A DNA stretch of 64,000 bases from Marichromatium bheemlicum (GCF_012276755.1 NZ_JAAXKX010000010.1:59279-123278); one strand, 5' to 3'; positions 10,321 to 24,955 are shown, counted from the stretch's first letter. The notes: generated by a model from the sequence alone, not told the origin. Made by a program: numbers and translations.

Positions 10321-10791
10321 TCAGGACTCGAGGAAGGTCACCTGCGGCGGCTCGGGGGCGAGCCGGCGGACCACCTCCGGCTGACGTGACGGATCCCGGG
10401 CCAGAGCGCGACTGTAGCCGCGAAGCCACACCAGTGCGAGAGTAAGACCCAAACCGGCGCCGAGCAAGCCCACCGCATCGGCATTGGCGCCACCGAGTGC
10501 GTTTCCTGCCACTGCCCCCAGCACCAATCCCAGGGTGGGGGCCAGATAGGCCGCCAGTGACAGCCGCAACACCCCCTGTGCGGAGATTGCCAACACGACC
10601 TCGTCGCCAACCTCGGCGCCGATCCGATCACGCGCGCGGACCTTGGCCAGGCGCCGCGAAAACAGGCGTTCGAGCAGCGAGGTACCGCAAGCGCCACGCG
10701 CTGCACAGCCACCACAGACGCTCTGCCGTTGGGTCTGGACCCAGAGATGATCGCCATCGCGCGCGATCACCCGTCCTTGTTCCTCGATCAT
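10321..10791 (-). CDS. rseC: RseC/MucC-type sigma-E regulator
   Basis: A 156-residue inner-membrane protein of the SoxR-reducing/RseC family. The N-terminal cytoplasmic part has a cysteine cluster C26-x2-C29-x5-C35 (CGGCAARGAC). Two adjacent membrane segments follow (about 70-112), with a short cytoplasmic tail. In other proteobacteria RseC modulates sigma-E activity or takes part in electron transfer to SoxR. Its place between rseB (stop 4 bp upstream of this ATG) and mucD points to the stress-response role. The start is ATG at 10791; the upstream open frame overlaps rseB and is not used. Confidence 0.9.
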   Translation of the reverse strand: MIEEQGRVIARDGDHLWVQTQRQSVCGGCAARGACGTSLLERLFSRRLAKVRARDRIGAEVGDEVVLAISAQGVLRLSLAAYLAPTLGLVLGAVAGNALGGANADAVGLLGAGLGLTLALVWLRGYSRALARDPSRQPEVVRRLAPEPPQVTFLES

Positions 10792-10795
10792 GGTG

Positions 10796-11782
10796 TCAGT
10801 CCTCGACGAGCCGGCGCACACCGGCGACGGCCGCCTCCACGGTCGCCGCCGGCACCTCGCCGACGGCGGTGATCTGATAGCCGGCCAGGCGCCGTCCGGC
10901 GGCGTGCACAGCACCGATGTTGGTTGAACCCTCGAGCCCCGGCGCGGGCGTCTGCTCGACATAGATCGAGTAGGCCGAGAGTCGATCGGTGAACAGGAAG
11001 TGGTCGACGACGACACCATCGTCTTGTGGGATGCGGTGATGGATCACCAACTGGAAACCGGGCGGCTGCCCCTCGAAGCGCCACTGTGGCGGGGGCTCGG
11101 TCACCGGTGCCTCGCGCACCCCCTGCGGGGCGGCCTCGGGCTCGGTGCCGTCGGCGGGATGGAAGGTGACCGTGGCGAACATCAGCTGTTCGAGTGCCTG
11201 CTCGGTGCGGTCGATCAGGTCGGATTTGAGCGGTAGCGCGGTCTCGCGATCGATGTGGAAACGATAGCCGTATCGCAGCGCATCACGCGGGATGATACCG
11301 ATCACCTCGGTATCGCGACCGGCAACCCGGCCCTGCCCTAGGCGCTCGATACGATAGTGATCGCCGAGCCGCTCGGGATCGATGCCGTTGGTGTCGATCA
11401 GGCCGGCGCCACTGCCGGCGCTCTGTACCGAGATGCCGTGACCATCACGCATGGTGCAGTTGACCCGACGCGAGTCACGCGAGAGCGCACGCACCGGGCC
11501 ACTGAGCGCGACCAACCGCTCCTGGGTATAGCCGGCGGCGACACGATGGATTAGGTGCAGGGTCTCGAGCTGGTTGTCGTGGAGATAGATCAGGGTGCCT
11601 TCGTAACTGAGCGCACGTAGCGCCTCGGACATCCGTTCGAGCAGTTCGCCGACCGGGGTGTCTGACCCCGCGGCAGGCGCTTGCTGCGTGGTCGCGACAG
11701 ACCAGGGCGCGAGTAGACACAACAACGCACCGAGACAGAGCGCCGCCGCCCAGGAGGAGCGATGACTAGCGGGGCGATTCAT
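10796..11782 (-). CDS. rseB: Sigma-E regulatory protein RseB/MucB
   Basis: Periplasmic partner that binds the anti-sigma factor RseA and protects it from proteolysis until envelope damage occurs. The protein starts with a signal peptide (hydrophobic run AALCLGALLCLLAPW, cleavage near SVA). A large lipoprotein-localisation-like domain follows (GTLIYLHDNQLETLHLIHR) and then a smaller C-terminal domain ending in a GVRRLVED helix. ATG at 11782 gives 328 residues and overlaps rseA by 17 bp. Earlier in-frame ATGs at 11800 and 11824 would only lengthen the signal peptide. Confidence 0.92.
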   Translation of the reverse strand: MNRPASHRSSWAAALCLGALLCLLAPWSVATTQQAPAAGSDTPVGELLERMSEALRALSYEGTLIYLHDNQLETLHLIHRVAAGYTQERLVALSGPVRALSRDSRRVNCTMRDGHGISVQSAGSGAGLIDTNGIDPERLGDHYRIERLGQGRVAGRDTEVIGIIPRDALRYGYRFHIDRETALPLKSDLIDRTEQALEQLMFATVTFHPADGTEPEAAPQGVREAPVTEPPPQWRFEGQPPGFQLVIHHRIPQDDGVVVDHFLFTDRLSAYSIYVEQTPAPGLEGSTNIGAVHAAGRRLAGYQITAVGEVPAATVEAAVAGVRRLVED

Positions 11783-12335
11783 AACCGACAAAGGTCGCAT
11801 AAGGCAGCATGCCCTTGGCCCCACTGACGGAGGCGGTGTCTTGATGGGTGACTAGAAACAGGTCGAGCTTGTTGGCGAGATCCGGACGATCGATCCCCCA
11901 GCGCCCGTCGCCGACGGTCGTGACCATCGTCGGCGGCGGTGAGACGGGCTGGTGCTGCGCGGTGGTCGGGAAGCCCCCCTCGAGGTGATCCCCCCCCTGG
12001 AAGAACAGCGGCGGCACCGCAAACACGGCGACGAAGGCCGCCGTCGCCGCCAGCGCCATCCCGGCCACCGGCGCCAAGGCGCGGCGCGGCTGGAAGCGAT
12101 GACGCTGGTGGAAGACCAGGGCATCGGCCATCACCCGTTCACGCACCGCATCGGCCACCTCGGCATGCGGCGGATCGATCCGCTCGCCACGGATCGCATG
12201 ACCGATCATCTGGTAGCGCGCCCAGGTGTCGCGCAACTCGTCATCGTGCGCCAGGGCATCGAGCAGGCGCCCGGTACTGGCGGTGTCGAGTTCGCCGTCT
12301 TGCAGTTCGGAAAGTCGTTGTCTTAGCTCGGTCAT
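11766..12335 (-). CDS. rseA: Anti-sigma-E factor RseA/MucA
   Basis: Inner-membrane anti-sigma factor that holds RpoE inactive and is destroyed by regulated proteolysis on stress. The N-terminal cytoplasmic domain (LRQRLSELQDGEL, LLDALAHDDELRDTWARY) is the RseA sigma-binding fold. One membrane span lies at about residues 96-115 (MALAATAAFVAVFAVP), and a periplasmic tail of about 75 residues would meet RseB. ATG at 12335 gives 189 residues. It follows rpoE after 132 bp and overlaps rseB. Its proteases would be DegS- and RseP-type; neither is in this window, since the M50 protein at 52 kb lacks PDZ domains. Confidence 0.93.
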   Translation of the reverse strand: MTELRQRLSELQDGELDTASTGRLLDALAHDDELRDTWARYQMIGHAIRGERIDPPHAEVADAVRERVMADALVFHQRHRFQPRRALAPVAGMALAATAAFVAVFAVPPLFFQGGDHLEGGFPTTAQHQPVSPPPTMVTTVGDGRWGIDRPDLANKLDLFLVTHQDTASVSGAKGMLPYATFVGYESPR

Positions 12336-12467
12336 TGGTTCACGCCTGCGCTGGGTTGTGTCGCTGTCTCGGCCTTGCACCTTGGTCCACGCACCATCGC
12401 GCGAGCCGAGCGCTGGGCCGCCCCGGGCCCGGACGGCCATGCCGCACGGGCGATTCACGCCCAGACT

Positions 12468-13046
12468 TTAGGGTCTGAGCAAGGGCCGTAATCGCTTGTC
12501 GATGGCGTCACGCGCCCGAAAGATACGCGAGCGAACGGTGCCGATCGGACACTCCATGGCATTGGCGATCTCTTCGTAACTCATGCCCTCGAACTCTCGC
12601 AACACGATCGCCGTGCGCAAATCATCGGGCAGGTCGTCGAGCGCCCCCTGAACGGCGCGGGCGATTTCGTCGCTGAGCAGCTCGCGCTCGGGCGTGGCAC
12701 CGTCGCGCAGCCGTGACCCTCCCTCCATCTGCTCGGCCACCTCGGCCTCGACGTCACCACCCGGCGGGCGCCGCCCCTGGGCGACGAGGTGGTTCTTGAC
12801 GGTATTGACGGCAATCCGGTAGAGCCAGGTGTAGAAAGCGCTCTCGCCGCGAAATCCCGGCAAGGCCCGGTAGGCCTTGAGGAAGGCATCCTGGGTGACA
12901 TCCATCACCTCCGCCGAGTCGCGCAGATAGCGCGAGATCAGATTGGAGATCTTCTGCTGATATTTCAGCACCAAGAGGTCAAAGGCGCGTTTGTCACCCG
13001 ACTGGGCACGCCCGACCAACTCCTGATCGGCCTGGCGCTCAGACAT
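12468..13046 (-). CDS. rpoE: ECF sigma factor RpoE (sigma-E/AlgU)
   Basis: Alternative sigma factor for envelope stress. Region 2 (residues about 25-95, including YLRDSAEVMDVTQDAFLKAYRALPGFRG and TWLYRIAVN) and region 4 (LPDDLRTAIVLREFEGMSYEEIANAMECPIGTVRSRIFRAR) are complete. The 192-residue length equals E. coli RpoE. A sigma-E-like promoter upstream suggests autoregulation. It is the first gene of the rpoE-rseABC-mucD cluster. Confidence 0.97.
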   Translation of the reverse strand: MSERQADQELVGRAQSGDKRAFDLLVLKYQQKISNLISRYLRDSAEVMDVTQDAFLKAYRALPGFRGESAFYTWLYRIAVNTVKNHLVAQGRRPPGGDVEAEVAEQMEGGSRLRDGATPERELLSDEIARAVQGALDDLPDDLRTAIVLREFEGMSYEEIANAMECPIGTVRSRIFRARDAIDKRLRPLLRP

Positions 13047-13404
13047 GGATCACGACCGCCGGTCCCCTGACCATCGGCTCCGTTGGCATGGACAGCTCCC
13101 CGATTAGGAAGTTCTTCGAGTGGGGCCACAATTGCATCCGCACTCTCGCAAATCAAAGCGTCCAATCCTGACCGGAATCGGCCACAGCGGCAAGTCCGTG
13201 TGACCTCGCACACCCTTTCGGCTGGTCCCGACCAATCGCCCCGACGCGGCGATCACGTACGTAACGGACTGGATTTCACGGCGCCAGCGGCATAAAAATG
13301 AAGATCAGCCCGCGGCCACCGTCGTGACGACGCGACTCGCGCGTCCACCCGAGGCACGGCGCCCAGAATCCATCCTTATTTCCTCATTGCAGCGAGTCCC
13401 GACC
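13047..13404. other. Divergent rpoE/nadB intergenic region
   Basis: 358 bp between the divergent rpoE and nadB starts. Apart from the sigma-E-like promoter at 13088-13114, I see no convincing gene. A short AT-rich stretch near 13288-13300 could belong to a nadB promoter, but no paired -35/-10 could be assigned. Confidence 0.5.
13088..13114 (-). promoter_or_regulatory. Putative sigma-E promoter of rpoE
   Basis: Read on the minus strand: GAACTT (13109-13114), 16 bp, then TCCAT (13088-13092), ending 41 bp before the rpoE ATG. The -35 element matches the sigma-E consensus GAACTT exactly. The -10 keeps only the leading TC of the TCnnA-type element. RpoE autoregulation is known in relatives, so this is plausible but unproven. 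Confidence 0.45.
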
Positions 13405-15033
13405 ATGTCAGCAACCGTTCATCGTCACGACGTCCTCATCCTCGGCAGCGGCGCCGCGGGGCTCAGTCTCGCGCTGCGACTCGACCCCGAGCTGTCGGTG
13501 GCGGTGGTCTCCAAGCGCGAGCTTGTCGAGGGCAGTACCCGCTATGCCCAGGGCGGGATCTCGGCGGTACTCGACGAGCACGACTCGATCGAGTCGCACG
13601 TCCAGGACACCCTCACGGCTGGGGCCCACCTGTGTGAGCGCGAGGCGGTGCGGATGGTCGTCGAGCGCGGTCCCGACAACATCCGCTGGTTGCTCGACCA
13701 AGGGGTCGAGTTTACCCGCGACGCGGCCTATCAGAGCACCGGCGGTTATCACCTCACCCGCGAGGGCGGACACTCGCACCGACGCGTGGTCCACGCCGCC
13801 GACGCCACCGGCCGAGCGGTAGCAACCACGCTCGAGGCGCAGGTGCGCCAGCGAGACAATATCTCGCTCTACGAGCAGCACATCGCTGTCGACCTGATCA
13901 CCACCAAGCACCTGCCGGGCAGCCGGGATCATCGCTGTCTCGGCGCCTACATCCTCGATCTCGGCAGTGATCAGGTCGAGACCTTCATGGCCCGGTTCGT
14001 GGTGCTCGCCACCGGCGGGGCCAACAAGGTCTACCTCTACACCAGCAACCCCGACGTCTCCACCGGCGATGGCATCGCCATGGCCTGGCGCGCCGGTTGC
14101 CGGGTGGCGAACATGGAGTTCATGCAATTCCACCCGACCTGCCTCTATCACCCAGAGGCGCATTCCTACCTGATCACCGAGGCGCTGCGCGGCGAGGGCG
14201 CGCGGCTGCTGCTCCCCGATGGCGAACGCTTCATGCCGCGCTTCGACGAGCGCGCCGAACTCGCCCCGCGCGATATCGTCGCCCGCGCCATCGACCACGA
14301 AATGAAGCGTCTCGGCGCCCCTTGCGTCTATCTCGACATCTCCCATCGCCCGGCCGACTTCATCATCGAGCACTTCCCCACCATCCACGCCCGTTGCCTC
14401 GAGCTGGGCATCGATATCACCCGCGATCCCATCCCGGTGGTCCCGGCCGCGCACTACACCTGTGGCGGGGTAATGGTCGACCGCCACGCCCGCACCGACC
14501 TACCCGGACTCTATGCCAGCGGCGAGACGGCCTACACCGGGCTGCATGGCGCCAACCGCATGGCCAGTAACTCGCTGCTGGAGTGTCTGGTCTACTCCGA
14601 ACGCGCCGCCGAGGACATCGCCGCACTGGCCAGCAAGGTCGAGTTCGCCCCCGACGCACCGGACTGGGACGAGAGCCGGGTCACCGAGCCCGACGAAGAG
14701 GTCGTGGTCACCCACAACTGGGAGGAGCTGCGCCGCTTCATGTGGGACTACGTCGGCATCGTCCGTACCACCAAGCGGCTGCGTCGCGCCAAGCGCCGCG
14801 CCGATCTGCTCGCCCACGAGGTGATCGAGTACTACGCCAACTTCCGGGTGAGCAACGACCTCATTGAGCTGCGCAACCTGCTCGAGGTCTCCGAACTCAT
14901 CATCCAGTCGGCACTGCGCCGGCGCGAGAGCCGGGGGCTGCACTACACCCTCGACTTCCCGCGCCGCGACGCCTCGCAACGGACCCCCACCATCCTCATC
15001 CCTGATCGCTACGTCCCCCGCGCACGTCACTGA
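13405..15033 (+). CDS. nadB: L-aspartate oxidase NadB
   Basis: FAD enzyme that oxidises L-aspartate to iminoaspartate, the first step of NAD synthesis, which NadA then uses. The N-terminal Rossmann loop ([13 protein letters not shown]), the FAD-binding [12 protein letters not shown], the active-site [15 protein letters not shown] segment and the [14 protein letters not shown] motif are intact. The C-terminal helical domain ends near 15033. ATG at 13405 gives 542 residues, the usual length; the upstream 27 in-frame codons are not needed. It is divergent from rpoE, a neighbour relation seen in many gammaproteobacteria. Confidence 0.96.
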   Translation: MSATVHRHDVLILGSGAAGLSLALRLDPELSVAVVSKRELVEGSTRYAQGGISAVLDEHDSIESHVQDTLTAGAHLCEREAVRMVVERGPDNIRWLLDQGVEFTRDAAYQSTGGYHLTREGGHSHRRVVHAADATGRAVATTLEAQVRQRDNISLYEQHIAVDLITTKHLPGSRDHRCLGAYILDLGSDQVETFMARFVVLATGGANKVYLYTSNPDVSTGDGIAMAWRAGCRVANMEFMQFHPTCLYHPEAHSYLITEALRGEGARLLLPDGERFMPRFDERAELAPRDIVARAIDHEMKRLGAPCVYLDISHRPADFIIEHFPTIHARCLELGIDITRDPIPVVPAAHYTCGGVMVDRHARTDLPGLYASGETAYTGLHGANRMASNSLLECLVYSERAAEDIAALASKVEFAPDAPDWDESRVTEPDEEVVVTHNWEELRRFMWDYVGIVRTTKRLRRAKRRADLLAHEVIEYYANFRVSNDLIELRNLLEVSELIIQSALRRRESRGLHYTLDFPRRDASQRTPTILIPDRYVPRARH

Positions 15034-15112
15034 CACGCCCGGCGAGGCGAACTGCACCCGGGGCTGACCCCGAATGCGTCCCGAGTCACGACGAGGGGCG
15101 CCGATCCCTGCA

Positions 15113-15118
15113 TATAAT
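15113..15118 (+). promoter_or_regulatory. Candidate -10 box for the sensor kinase pair
   Basis: A perfect TATAAT, rare in such GC-rich DNA, lies 190 bp before the chosen start of the first hybrid kinase. No good -35 is seen at 16-18 bp, so this is a weak proposal. Confidence 0.3.
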
Positions 15119-15148
15119 TGGCCGGATGCGCTCCGCGCCAGACCGTAA

Positions 15149-15171
15149 GCCACCCGGCCCCGCCGGGTGGC
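15149..15171. repeat. Perfect 10-bp inverted repeat before the hybrid kinase gene
   Basis: Arms GCCACCCGGC and GCCGGGTGGC enclose a 3-nt loop. It lies 116 bp downstream of nadB and 134 bp upstream of the kinase start. No T-run follows, so it is not a textbook terminator. It may be a leader hairpin or act with Rho. Confidence 0.6.
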
Positions 15172-15304
15172 AGCGGCGCCGGGGCCCGTACCATTGCCCG
15201 GAGCCCGTCATGACAGACCTACCGGCGGCCCGCCGCGGCCTGCCCCCCGCCTCTTCGCACACCACCCACCGTGGCACCGGGATACCGCCCCGGGGGGGGC
15301 CCGG

Positions 15305-18300
15305 ATGAGTTGGGCGCCCCCCCCCGGATCCTCACTCCGTCACCTGTTACCGCTGTTTGCGGCCATCCTCGTGTTGCTGATGGCTGCCTTCTCGACGCTG
15401 CTGTGGTGGATTCAGGAGCAGCGGCTCGATGAACTCGTCAGCGCCGAGGTCGACGAGACGGCCGCTGTCTTCGGCGCGGTCCTGGAGGACCAGTCGAGAT
15501 GGCTCGAGACCCTCGCCGCCTCGGTGGCAATGGATGCAACGACCCGTAACGCGCTGGCGACACGCAACATCACGCAGCTCGATCAACACTGGCGCGCCAT
15601 GTTCAAGCGGTTGCGCCGACACAATGGCATCACCCACGTCTATTTCCTCGACCCTGGCAGACGCGTCCTGTTGCGCCTCCATGCCCCGCAGCGTGCCGGT
15701 GATCGTATCGACCGCTTCACCACCCGCCAGGCCGAGCGCACCGACGCCGCCGCCCAAGGGCTCGAACTCGGCCCCCTCGGCACCTTCACCCTCAGGGCAG
15801 TCCACCCGGTCCGCCTCCAGGGCGAGCGGATCGGTTATGTCGAGGTCGGCAAGGAGATCGAGGACATCCTCGACGCCCTGCAGCTTCCCAGCGAGGTCGG
15901 GCTCGCGGTGCTCATCCGCAAACACCGACTGGAACCCGAGCAGTGGCGATCCGGCATGCGGATGCTCGGGCGCGGCGATGACTGGGGACGCCTCCAGCGC
16001 AGTGTGGTGAGCTACAGCTCGGCTGGCGGGCTGCCCCCCGGACTGGAGGCGATGATCGATGATCTCGATCGTCCCGGCGTGCGCCATCTCGATACCGGTC
16101 ACGAACGGGTCATCGACGGCATCCGCTGGCGACTGGCGCTGATACCGCTGCACGACGCCGCCGGGCGTGCCGTCGGTGACCTGTTGCTGCTCCACGACCT
16201 CACCCACGAGGCGGCCGCCTTCGACCGCCACATCCGCACCTGGGCGATCGTCACCACCCTGCTGCTGGGGCTCGCCCTCGGTATCAGTCTGCTGCTGGTG
16301 AGACGCACCAACCGTCTGATCCAGCGTCAACAGCGGAGCCTGCTCGAGCACCAGGGCCTGCTGGCCGCGACCCTGCGCTCGATCGCCGAGGGGGTGATCA
16401 GCACGGATGCGCAAGGCCGGGTCGTCGATCTCAACCCCACCGGCGCACAGCTCACCGGATGGCAGCCCAGCACGGCGCAGGGACGACACCTGACCGAGGT
16501 ACTGACACTCCTCGCCCCAGACAGCCGCGACCCGATCGAGCTCCCAGGCGCCGAGACCCTGGAGACCAGGACCACCCACGCCCTGCTGATTGCGCGCGAC
16601 GGCAAGAGCTGGCCGGTGGTGGTCAGCAGCGCGCCGATCCGCAACGAGACGGGACGTCCCCTGGGGGCGGTGATCGTGTTTCGCGACATGACCGAGGAGC
16701 AGCGTGTCCACAGCGAACTCGAACTCAGCCGCGAACGCTACATGCTGGCGATCGACAACAGCAGCGACGGCATCTGGGACTGGGATCTACGTAACGATCA
16801 GGTGTTCATCTCACCACGCTGGAAGCAGCAGCTCGGCTTCGCCGACGACGAACTCGCCGATCGCTTCGAGAGTTTCGAGAGCCGGCTGCACCCCGACGAG
16901 AAACGCCACGTGCTCGATCAGCTCGCCCGCTATCTGCAACATGCAAAGCAGAGCTATGCCCTCGAGTTCAGGCTCCGGCACCGTGACGGCAGTTACCGTT
17001 GGATCCTCTCGCGCGGCCGCGCCCTGCGCAATGCCCAGGGCCAGCCCTACCGCATGAGCGGATCGCACACCGACATCACCGCGCGCAAGGAGGCCGAACG
17101 CACCATGACGATGCTCTCGGCGGCGGTCGAGCACAGCGACGACCTGGTCGCGATCCGCGATCAGGCGCTTCGCGTGATCGCTGCCAATCCGGCCTTCGCG
17201 CACGCCGTCGGGGCCGCGGACACCGCGCAGGTAGTGGGACGCACCGACGCCGAACTCCTCGGGCTCGACCCGGAGCAGGACCCGGTGCGGGCCACCATGG
17301 CCGATGACCGGCAGGCGCAGTCACTGCCCCCGGGGGAGAGCCTGATCCGCGAGCACACGGTGCGCCTGGCCAGCGGCGAGACCCGCACCCTGCTCACTAA
17401 GAAGTATCCGATCTACGATCGCGAACAGCGTCTGATCGGTTCCGGCACGCTGTCGATCGACATCAGCGCCCGCAAACGCGCCGAGGATGCGCTGCGCGAG
17501 AGCAATGCGGCCCTGCAGACCGCGATCGAGCGTGCCAAGATGGCCAGTCGCGCCAAGAGCCGTTTTCTCTCGAACATGAGCCACGAGATCCGCACCCCGA
17601 TGAACGGGGTCATCGGCATGCTCGGGCTGCTGCGTGAGAGTCCACTCGACGCCGAGCAGCAGCGTTATCTCGAGATCGCCCAGCACAGTGGCGAGGGACT
17701 ACTCAAGATCATCAACGACATCCTCGATTTCTCCAAGATCGAGGCCGGTAAGCTCACCCTCGAACAGCTCGATTTCGATCTCATCGAACTGCTCGACGAC
17801 TTCGTCGCGACCATGGCCCTGCACGCCCACGACAAGGGGCTGGAGCTGATCTGTGGCGCCGCCCCCGAGGTGCCCAGCACCCTGCGTGGCGACCCCGGAC
17901 GCATCCTGCAGATCCTCACCAACCTGGTCGGTAACGCGATCAAGTTCACCGAGCACGGCGAGGTCGTGGTACGCGTCAGTCTGCTCGACCAGGAGGCCGG
18001 CCGGGTCAGGCTGCGCCTGGCGGTGCGCGACACCGGCATCGGCATCGCCCGCGACAAGCGCCAGCTGTTGTTTCGTGGCTTCTCCCAGGTCGACCCCTCG
18101 GACAGCCGCCGCTACGGCGGAACCGGACTCGGCCTGGCGATCACTAAACAACTAGTCGAGCTGATGGGCGGGGAGTTGGGCTTCGAGAGCACGGTCAATC
18201 AGGGCTCGATCTTCTGGTGCGACCTCCCTTTCGCCTGCCAGTCGGCCAGCCCCGGCGCGCCCGTCACCGCCTCAGCTCGACTGCGCCGGCAGCGCATCCT

Positions 18301-19448
18301 GATCGTCGACGACAACCGTACCAGCCGCGAGCTGATCGCCGCCCAACTGAGTGACTGGGGGCTGCAGACGGGGCTTGCCGGCGATGGCGAGCAGGGACTC
18401 GAGCAACTGCGCCAGGGCGTTCGCCAGGAGCAACCGTTCACCATCGCGCTGATCGATCTGGGGATGCCGGGGATGGATGGTATCGCCCTCGGCGAGACGA
18501 TCCGGGGTGAGCCCGCGCTGGCCGCCACCGCCCTGGTGATGCTGACCGCCCTGGGGCGTGTGCGCGATACCAGGCGCTGCAGCCGTCATGGCTTCACCAC
18601 CCACCTGAGCAAGCCGATCCGTCACCGCGACCTGCTGGCGACACTCGAGGCGGCGCTGGCGCCGGCCGAGACAACGCCGCCCACGCCCTCGCCCGCCGCC
18701 GCACGCGATCGCCACCCCGCGCGGTTGTTGCTCGCCGACGACAACCTCACCAATCAGCAGGTGGCACTCGGTATCCTCGGTCACCTCGGCTTCGATGCCG
18801 ATTGCGTGAGCAACGGCCAGGAGGTGCTCGATGCCCTCGCCAGTCGCCACTACGACCTGCTGCTCATCGACGTACAGATGCCGTTGCTCGACGGGCTCGA
18901 GACCACCCGGCGCATCCGCGACCCCGCCAACGACCTGCCCGGGCGCGAGATCCCGATCATCGCCATGACCGCCCACGCGCTCGAGGACGATCGCATCCGC
19001 TGCCTGAACGCGGGCATGAACGACTATCTGGCCAAGCCGATCGAGCCCGGCACGCTCGCCGCCACCCTGGAGCGCTGGCTGCCGCAGCCAGGGGCTGGCC
19101 TCGACACCGCGACACTACTCGAACAGCTGATGGGCGACACCGCACTCGTCGCGCAGGTGATCGAGACCTTTCTCGCCGATCTCCCCGAACGACTCGGCGA
19201 GCTTACGCGCGCCCACCAGCAGCACGACCTCCCGACCTGCACCCGCCTAGCCCGGCACATCACAGAGGCGGCGCTCGGGGTCGGCGCCCGACAGCTACAG
19301 CAGGCCGCCACCGCTCTCGAGGCGGCCTGTAGCACCGGCGCTGCCACGGCGCTCATCAGCGCCCGCCTGAGCGCGGTCGAGACGGCATTCCACGACCTTC
19401 GCATGGCCCTGATCGAGATGCGAGACACCCTGCCCCAGGACGACGACC

Positions 19449-19459
<11 letters not shown>
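15305..19459 (+). CDS. Hybrid sensor histidine kinase (multi-PAS, two receivers, degenerate Hpt)
   Basis: A 1384-residue membrane sensor. Order: TM1 (about 12-34); periplasmic Cache-like domain; TM2 (about 315-335); three PAS/PAC domains (about 350-725); HisKA with His760 ([15 protein letters not shown]); HATPase with complete DTGIGI and GTGLGL boxes; REC1 with Asp1051 ([12 protein letters not shown]); REC2 with Asp1189 ([12 protein letters not shown]); C-terminal Hpt. The Hpt reads [14 protein letters not shown] where families have LAHxLKGxxxxxGA, so Arg1317 replaces the phospho-accepting His. ATG at 15305 is chosen because it opens directly into the N-terminal membrane anchor; the frame is open back to 15167. 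It overlaps the next kinase by 11 bp, so the pair is co-translated. The ligand is unknown. Confidence 0.9.
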
Positions 19460-22363
<2,904 letters not shown>

Positions 22364-22367
<4 letters not shown>

Positions 22368-24955
22368 GACGTGCCAGCCGCCGCGGCCTCACTGAGCGCG
22401 CTCAGATAGCGGGTGCAGACGGCCGCAGCCAGGGGCTTGGAGTAGAGGTATCCCTGCCCCAGGCGGCAACCGTGATCGAGCAGGAAGCGGCACTGCGCCG
22501 GGGTCTCGACGCCCTCGGCCAGGACCTCCAGCGACAGGCTCTCGGCGAGCGCGATGATCGCCTTGGTGATGGCCACGTCGCTGGCGTCCTCCGGTAGCTC
22601 GGAGACGAAGGAACGATCGATCTTGAGCTTGGTGAAAGGCAGGCGCTTGAGATAGCTCAGCGAGGAGTAACCGGTACCAAAGTCATCGAGCGCCACCTTG
22701 ACCCCGAGCGCACGCAAGCGTTCGAGCTGCGGGATGACCTGGTCCGAGGCCCGCATCATCACCGACTCGGTGACCTCGAGTTCGAGCATCGCCGCCGCCA
22801 GCCCGGTCTCCTGCAGGGTGCGTTGAATCACCCCGATCAGGTCGTGATCGGCGAACTGCTTGGTCGAGAGGTTGACGCACATCATCGCCTCCTCCGGCAC
22901 CAGCCCCGCCTGACGCCACTCGGCCATCTGCCGGCAGGCCTCGGTCAGCACCCAACGTCCGAGCGGGATGATCAGACCGGAGTCCTCGGCCAGGGGGATG
23001 AACTTGTCCGGCGCCACCAGCCCCAGCTCCGGGTGCTGCCAACGCACCAGTGCCTCGAGCCCGTGGAGGCGCTCGCCATCGAGTTCGAGTTGGGGTTGGT
23101 AATACAGCACGAAGGACTCGTCGGCGAGTGCCTGGCGCAGATTCCCCTCAAGCAACACTTGCTCGAAGGCGTGCACCGTCAGCTCGGCGGTGTAGTAGGC
23201 AAAGCCACCACCGCCGCCGGCCTTGGCGCGATAGAGCGCGGCGTCGGCGTTACGAATCAGATCATCGCCACGGGCGCCGTGCTCGGGATAGAGGCTGATT
23301 CCGATACTCGCACCGAGCACCAGGGTATGCCCCTGTAGCTCGAACGGCGCGGTGAAGGCTGCGTTGATACGGTGCGCGGTGGCAGTCGCCTGTTCGCGAT
23401 CGCGCAGCCCTCGCAGGATGACCCCGAACTCATCGCCGCCCATCCGGGCCAGGGTATCGCCAGCCCCGAACAGGCCACGCAGACGATTGGCGACACGCTT
23501 GAGGATTCGGTCGCCGTCGCTGTGATCGAAGCTGTCATTGATGTGCTTGAAGCGATCGAGATCGATGATCAGCACCGCCAGCGCGTCGCCGCGCATGCGG
23601 GCCTGCTCGATGGCAAAGCCCAGCCGCTCGGAGAACAGCGCCCGATTGGGCAGGCCGGTGAGCAGGTCATAACGGGTGAGCTGGGTGTTGGCCTGATCGC
23701 TGGCCTCGAGCCGGGCGAGCAGGTGCAATCGCTCGGTGATCTCGCGCGAGACCTCGATGATACCGATGACACGGGCGTCATCATCATAGAGCGGGCTGGC
23801 GACGACCTCGAAGCTGCGGGTAAGGCCCGCCTCGTCGGTGTGTTGATGCACCACCTTGCTCGGCGCCTGGGTCTCGATGACCCGTTGCAACGGACAGCGA
23901 TGCTGGACATCGCCACAGGGCTGTTTGCGCCCCTGCCACAGCTCATGACAGCTGATCCCAGGCTCCAGGCCGCGGTCGCGCACCAGCTCGCGCGCGACCC
24001 GGTTCATCCGCAACACCTGGTAGTCGAGTCCGATGACCAAGATCGGATCATCGATGCCATCGATCACATGCTGCAGGAAGGCGCGCTCCTCGTGCAGCGC
24101 CCGGGCACGCGCCAGGGTCTGGACCGACATCCGATTGAAGGCACGCGCCAGGTCATCGAGTTCGTCGCCACCGGCACAGGGCAGTGGCGCCACCTCACGC
24201 TCTGCGGCCAGGGCATGGGCGGCGGTCTCCAACCGCACCACCTTGTCGACCACGAAGCGCTGGAGCAGGATGCCACCGACGAGCAGCATCAACGGGAAGA
24301 TCACCAGCTGATCGAGCATCGAGCCGACCCACATGGTCTCGGCCCGCGCCTCGACCACGGTCTGAGGGATGCGGACGCCGAGGATGCCACGTAGCTCACC
24401 GGGCTGGTACCCAAAGCCGCCGTCATAATGGGCCGCGATCGGCGCGGGTGCATCGGCGCGTGCCCCATGACAGGCCAGGCAATCGGGTTCGACCCAGATC
24501 GGTTGGGCATAATGATAGAGGCCGGCTCCAGAGGCATCACTGCGCTCGACCAGACGATCGCGGGCGTCCGGGTTGCGTTCGAAGAAACGGATCGCCTCGA
24601 TCTCATCGGGATCGGCCTGATGCCCCGGACTGCGCGCGCGTAGGGTAACGGTCTCGAAATGCAGCCCGCGCGCACCGCCCTCCCCTTGGACCGCCTCGGC
24701 CAGGCGACCGATCACCGGCTGCGGGAGGAAGCCACTCCCAGCCGGGGGCGCATCGGTAAGAGAGCGATAATGGCCCCGGTGGGCGGCCAGCAGGACCGTG
24801 TGCAGGGTCCTGGCGTCGTCACGGACCTGTTCGAGCACGAGCTGGCGCAGGGTGTGCTGGTGATCGATCTGCAGGGCGAGAAAACCGGCCAGGACCACGA
24901 CACCGACCCCCAGCCACAGCTTGAGCTGTAGTCGAGACAGGCGCATTCGGCTCAT
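22364..24955 (-). CDS. Heme-binding Tll0287-domain GGDEF-EAL protein
   Basis: An 863-residue membrane protein for cyclic di-GMP turnover. TM1 (about 10-30) and TM2 (about 213-234) bracket a periplasmic DUF3365/Tll0287-like domain with a c-type heme motif CLACH (159-163). HAMP-like and PAS regions follow; the PAS has Cys334, Cys345 and Cys352. The GGDEF domain keeps MGGDEF (504-508), but the inhibitory RxxD site before it is absent (FGAGD). The EAL domain keeps EALVRW (632 on), [17 protein letters not shown] and EGVET, so both activities look possible. I chose ATG at 24955; the frame is open to 25126 but those residues look unstructured. The redox or gas ligand is inference. Confidence 0.9.
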
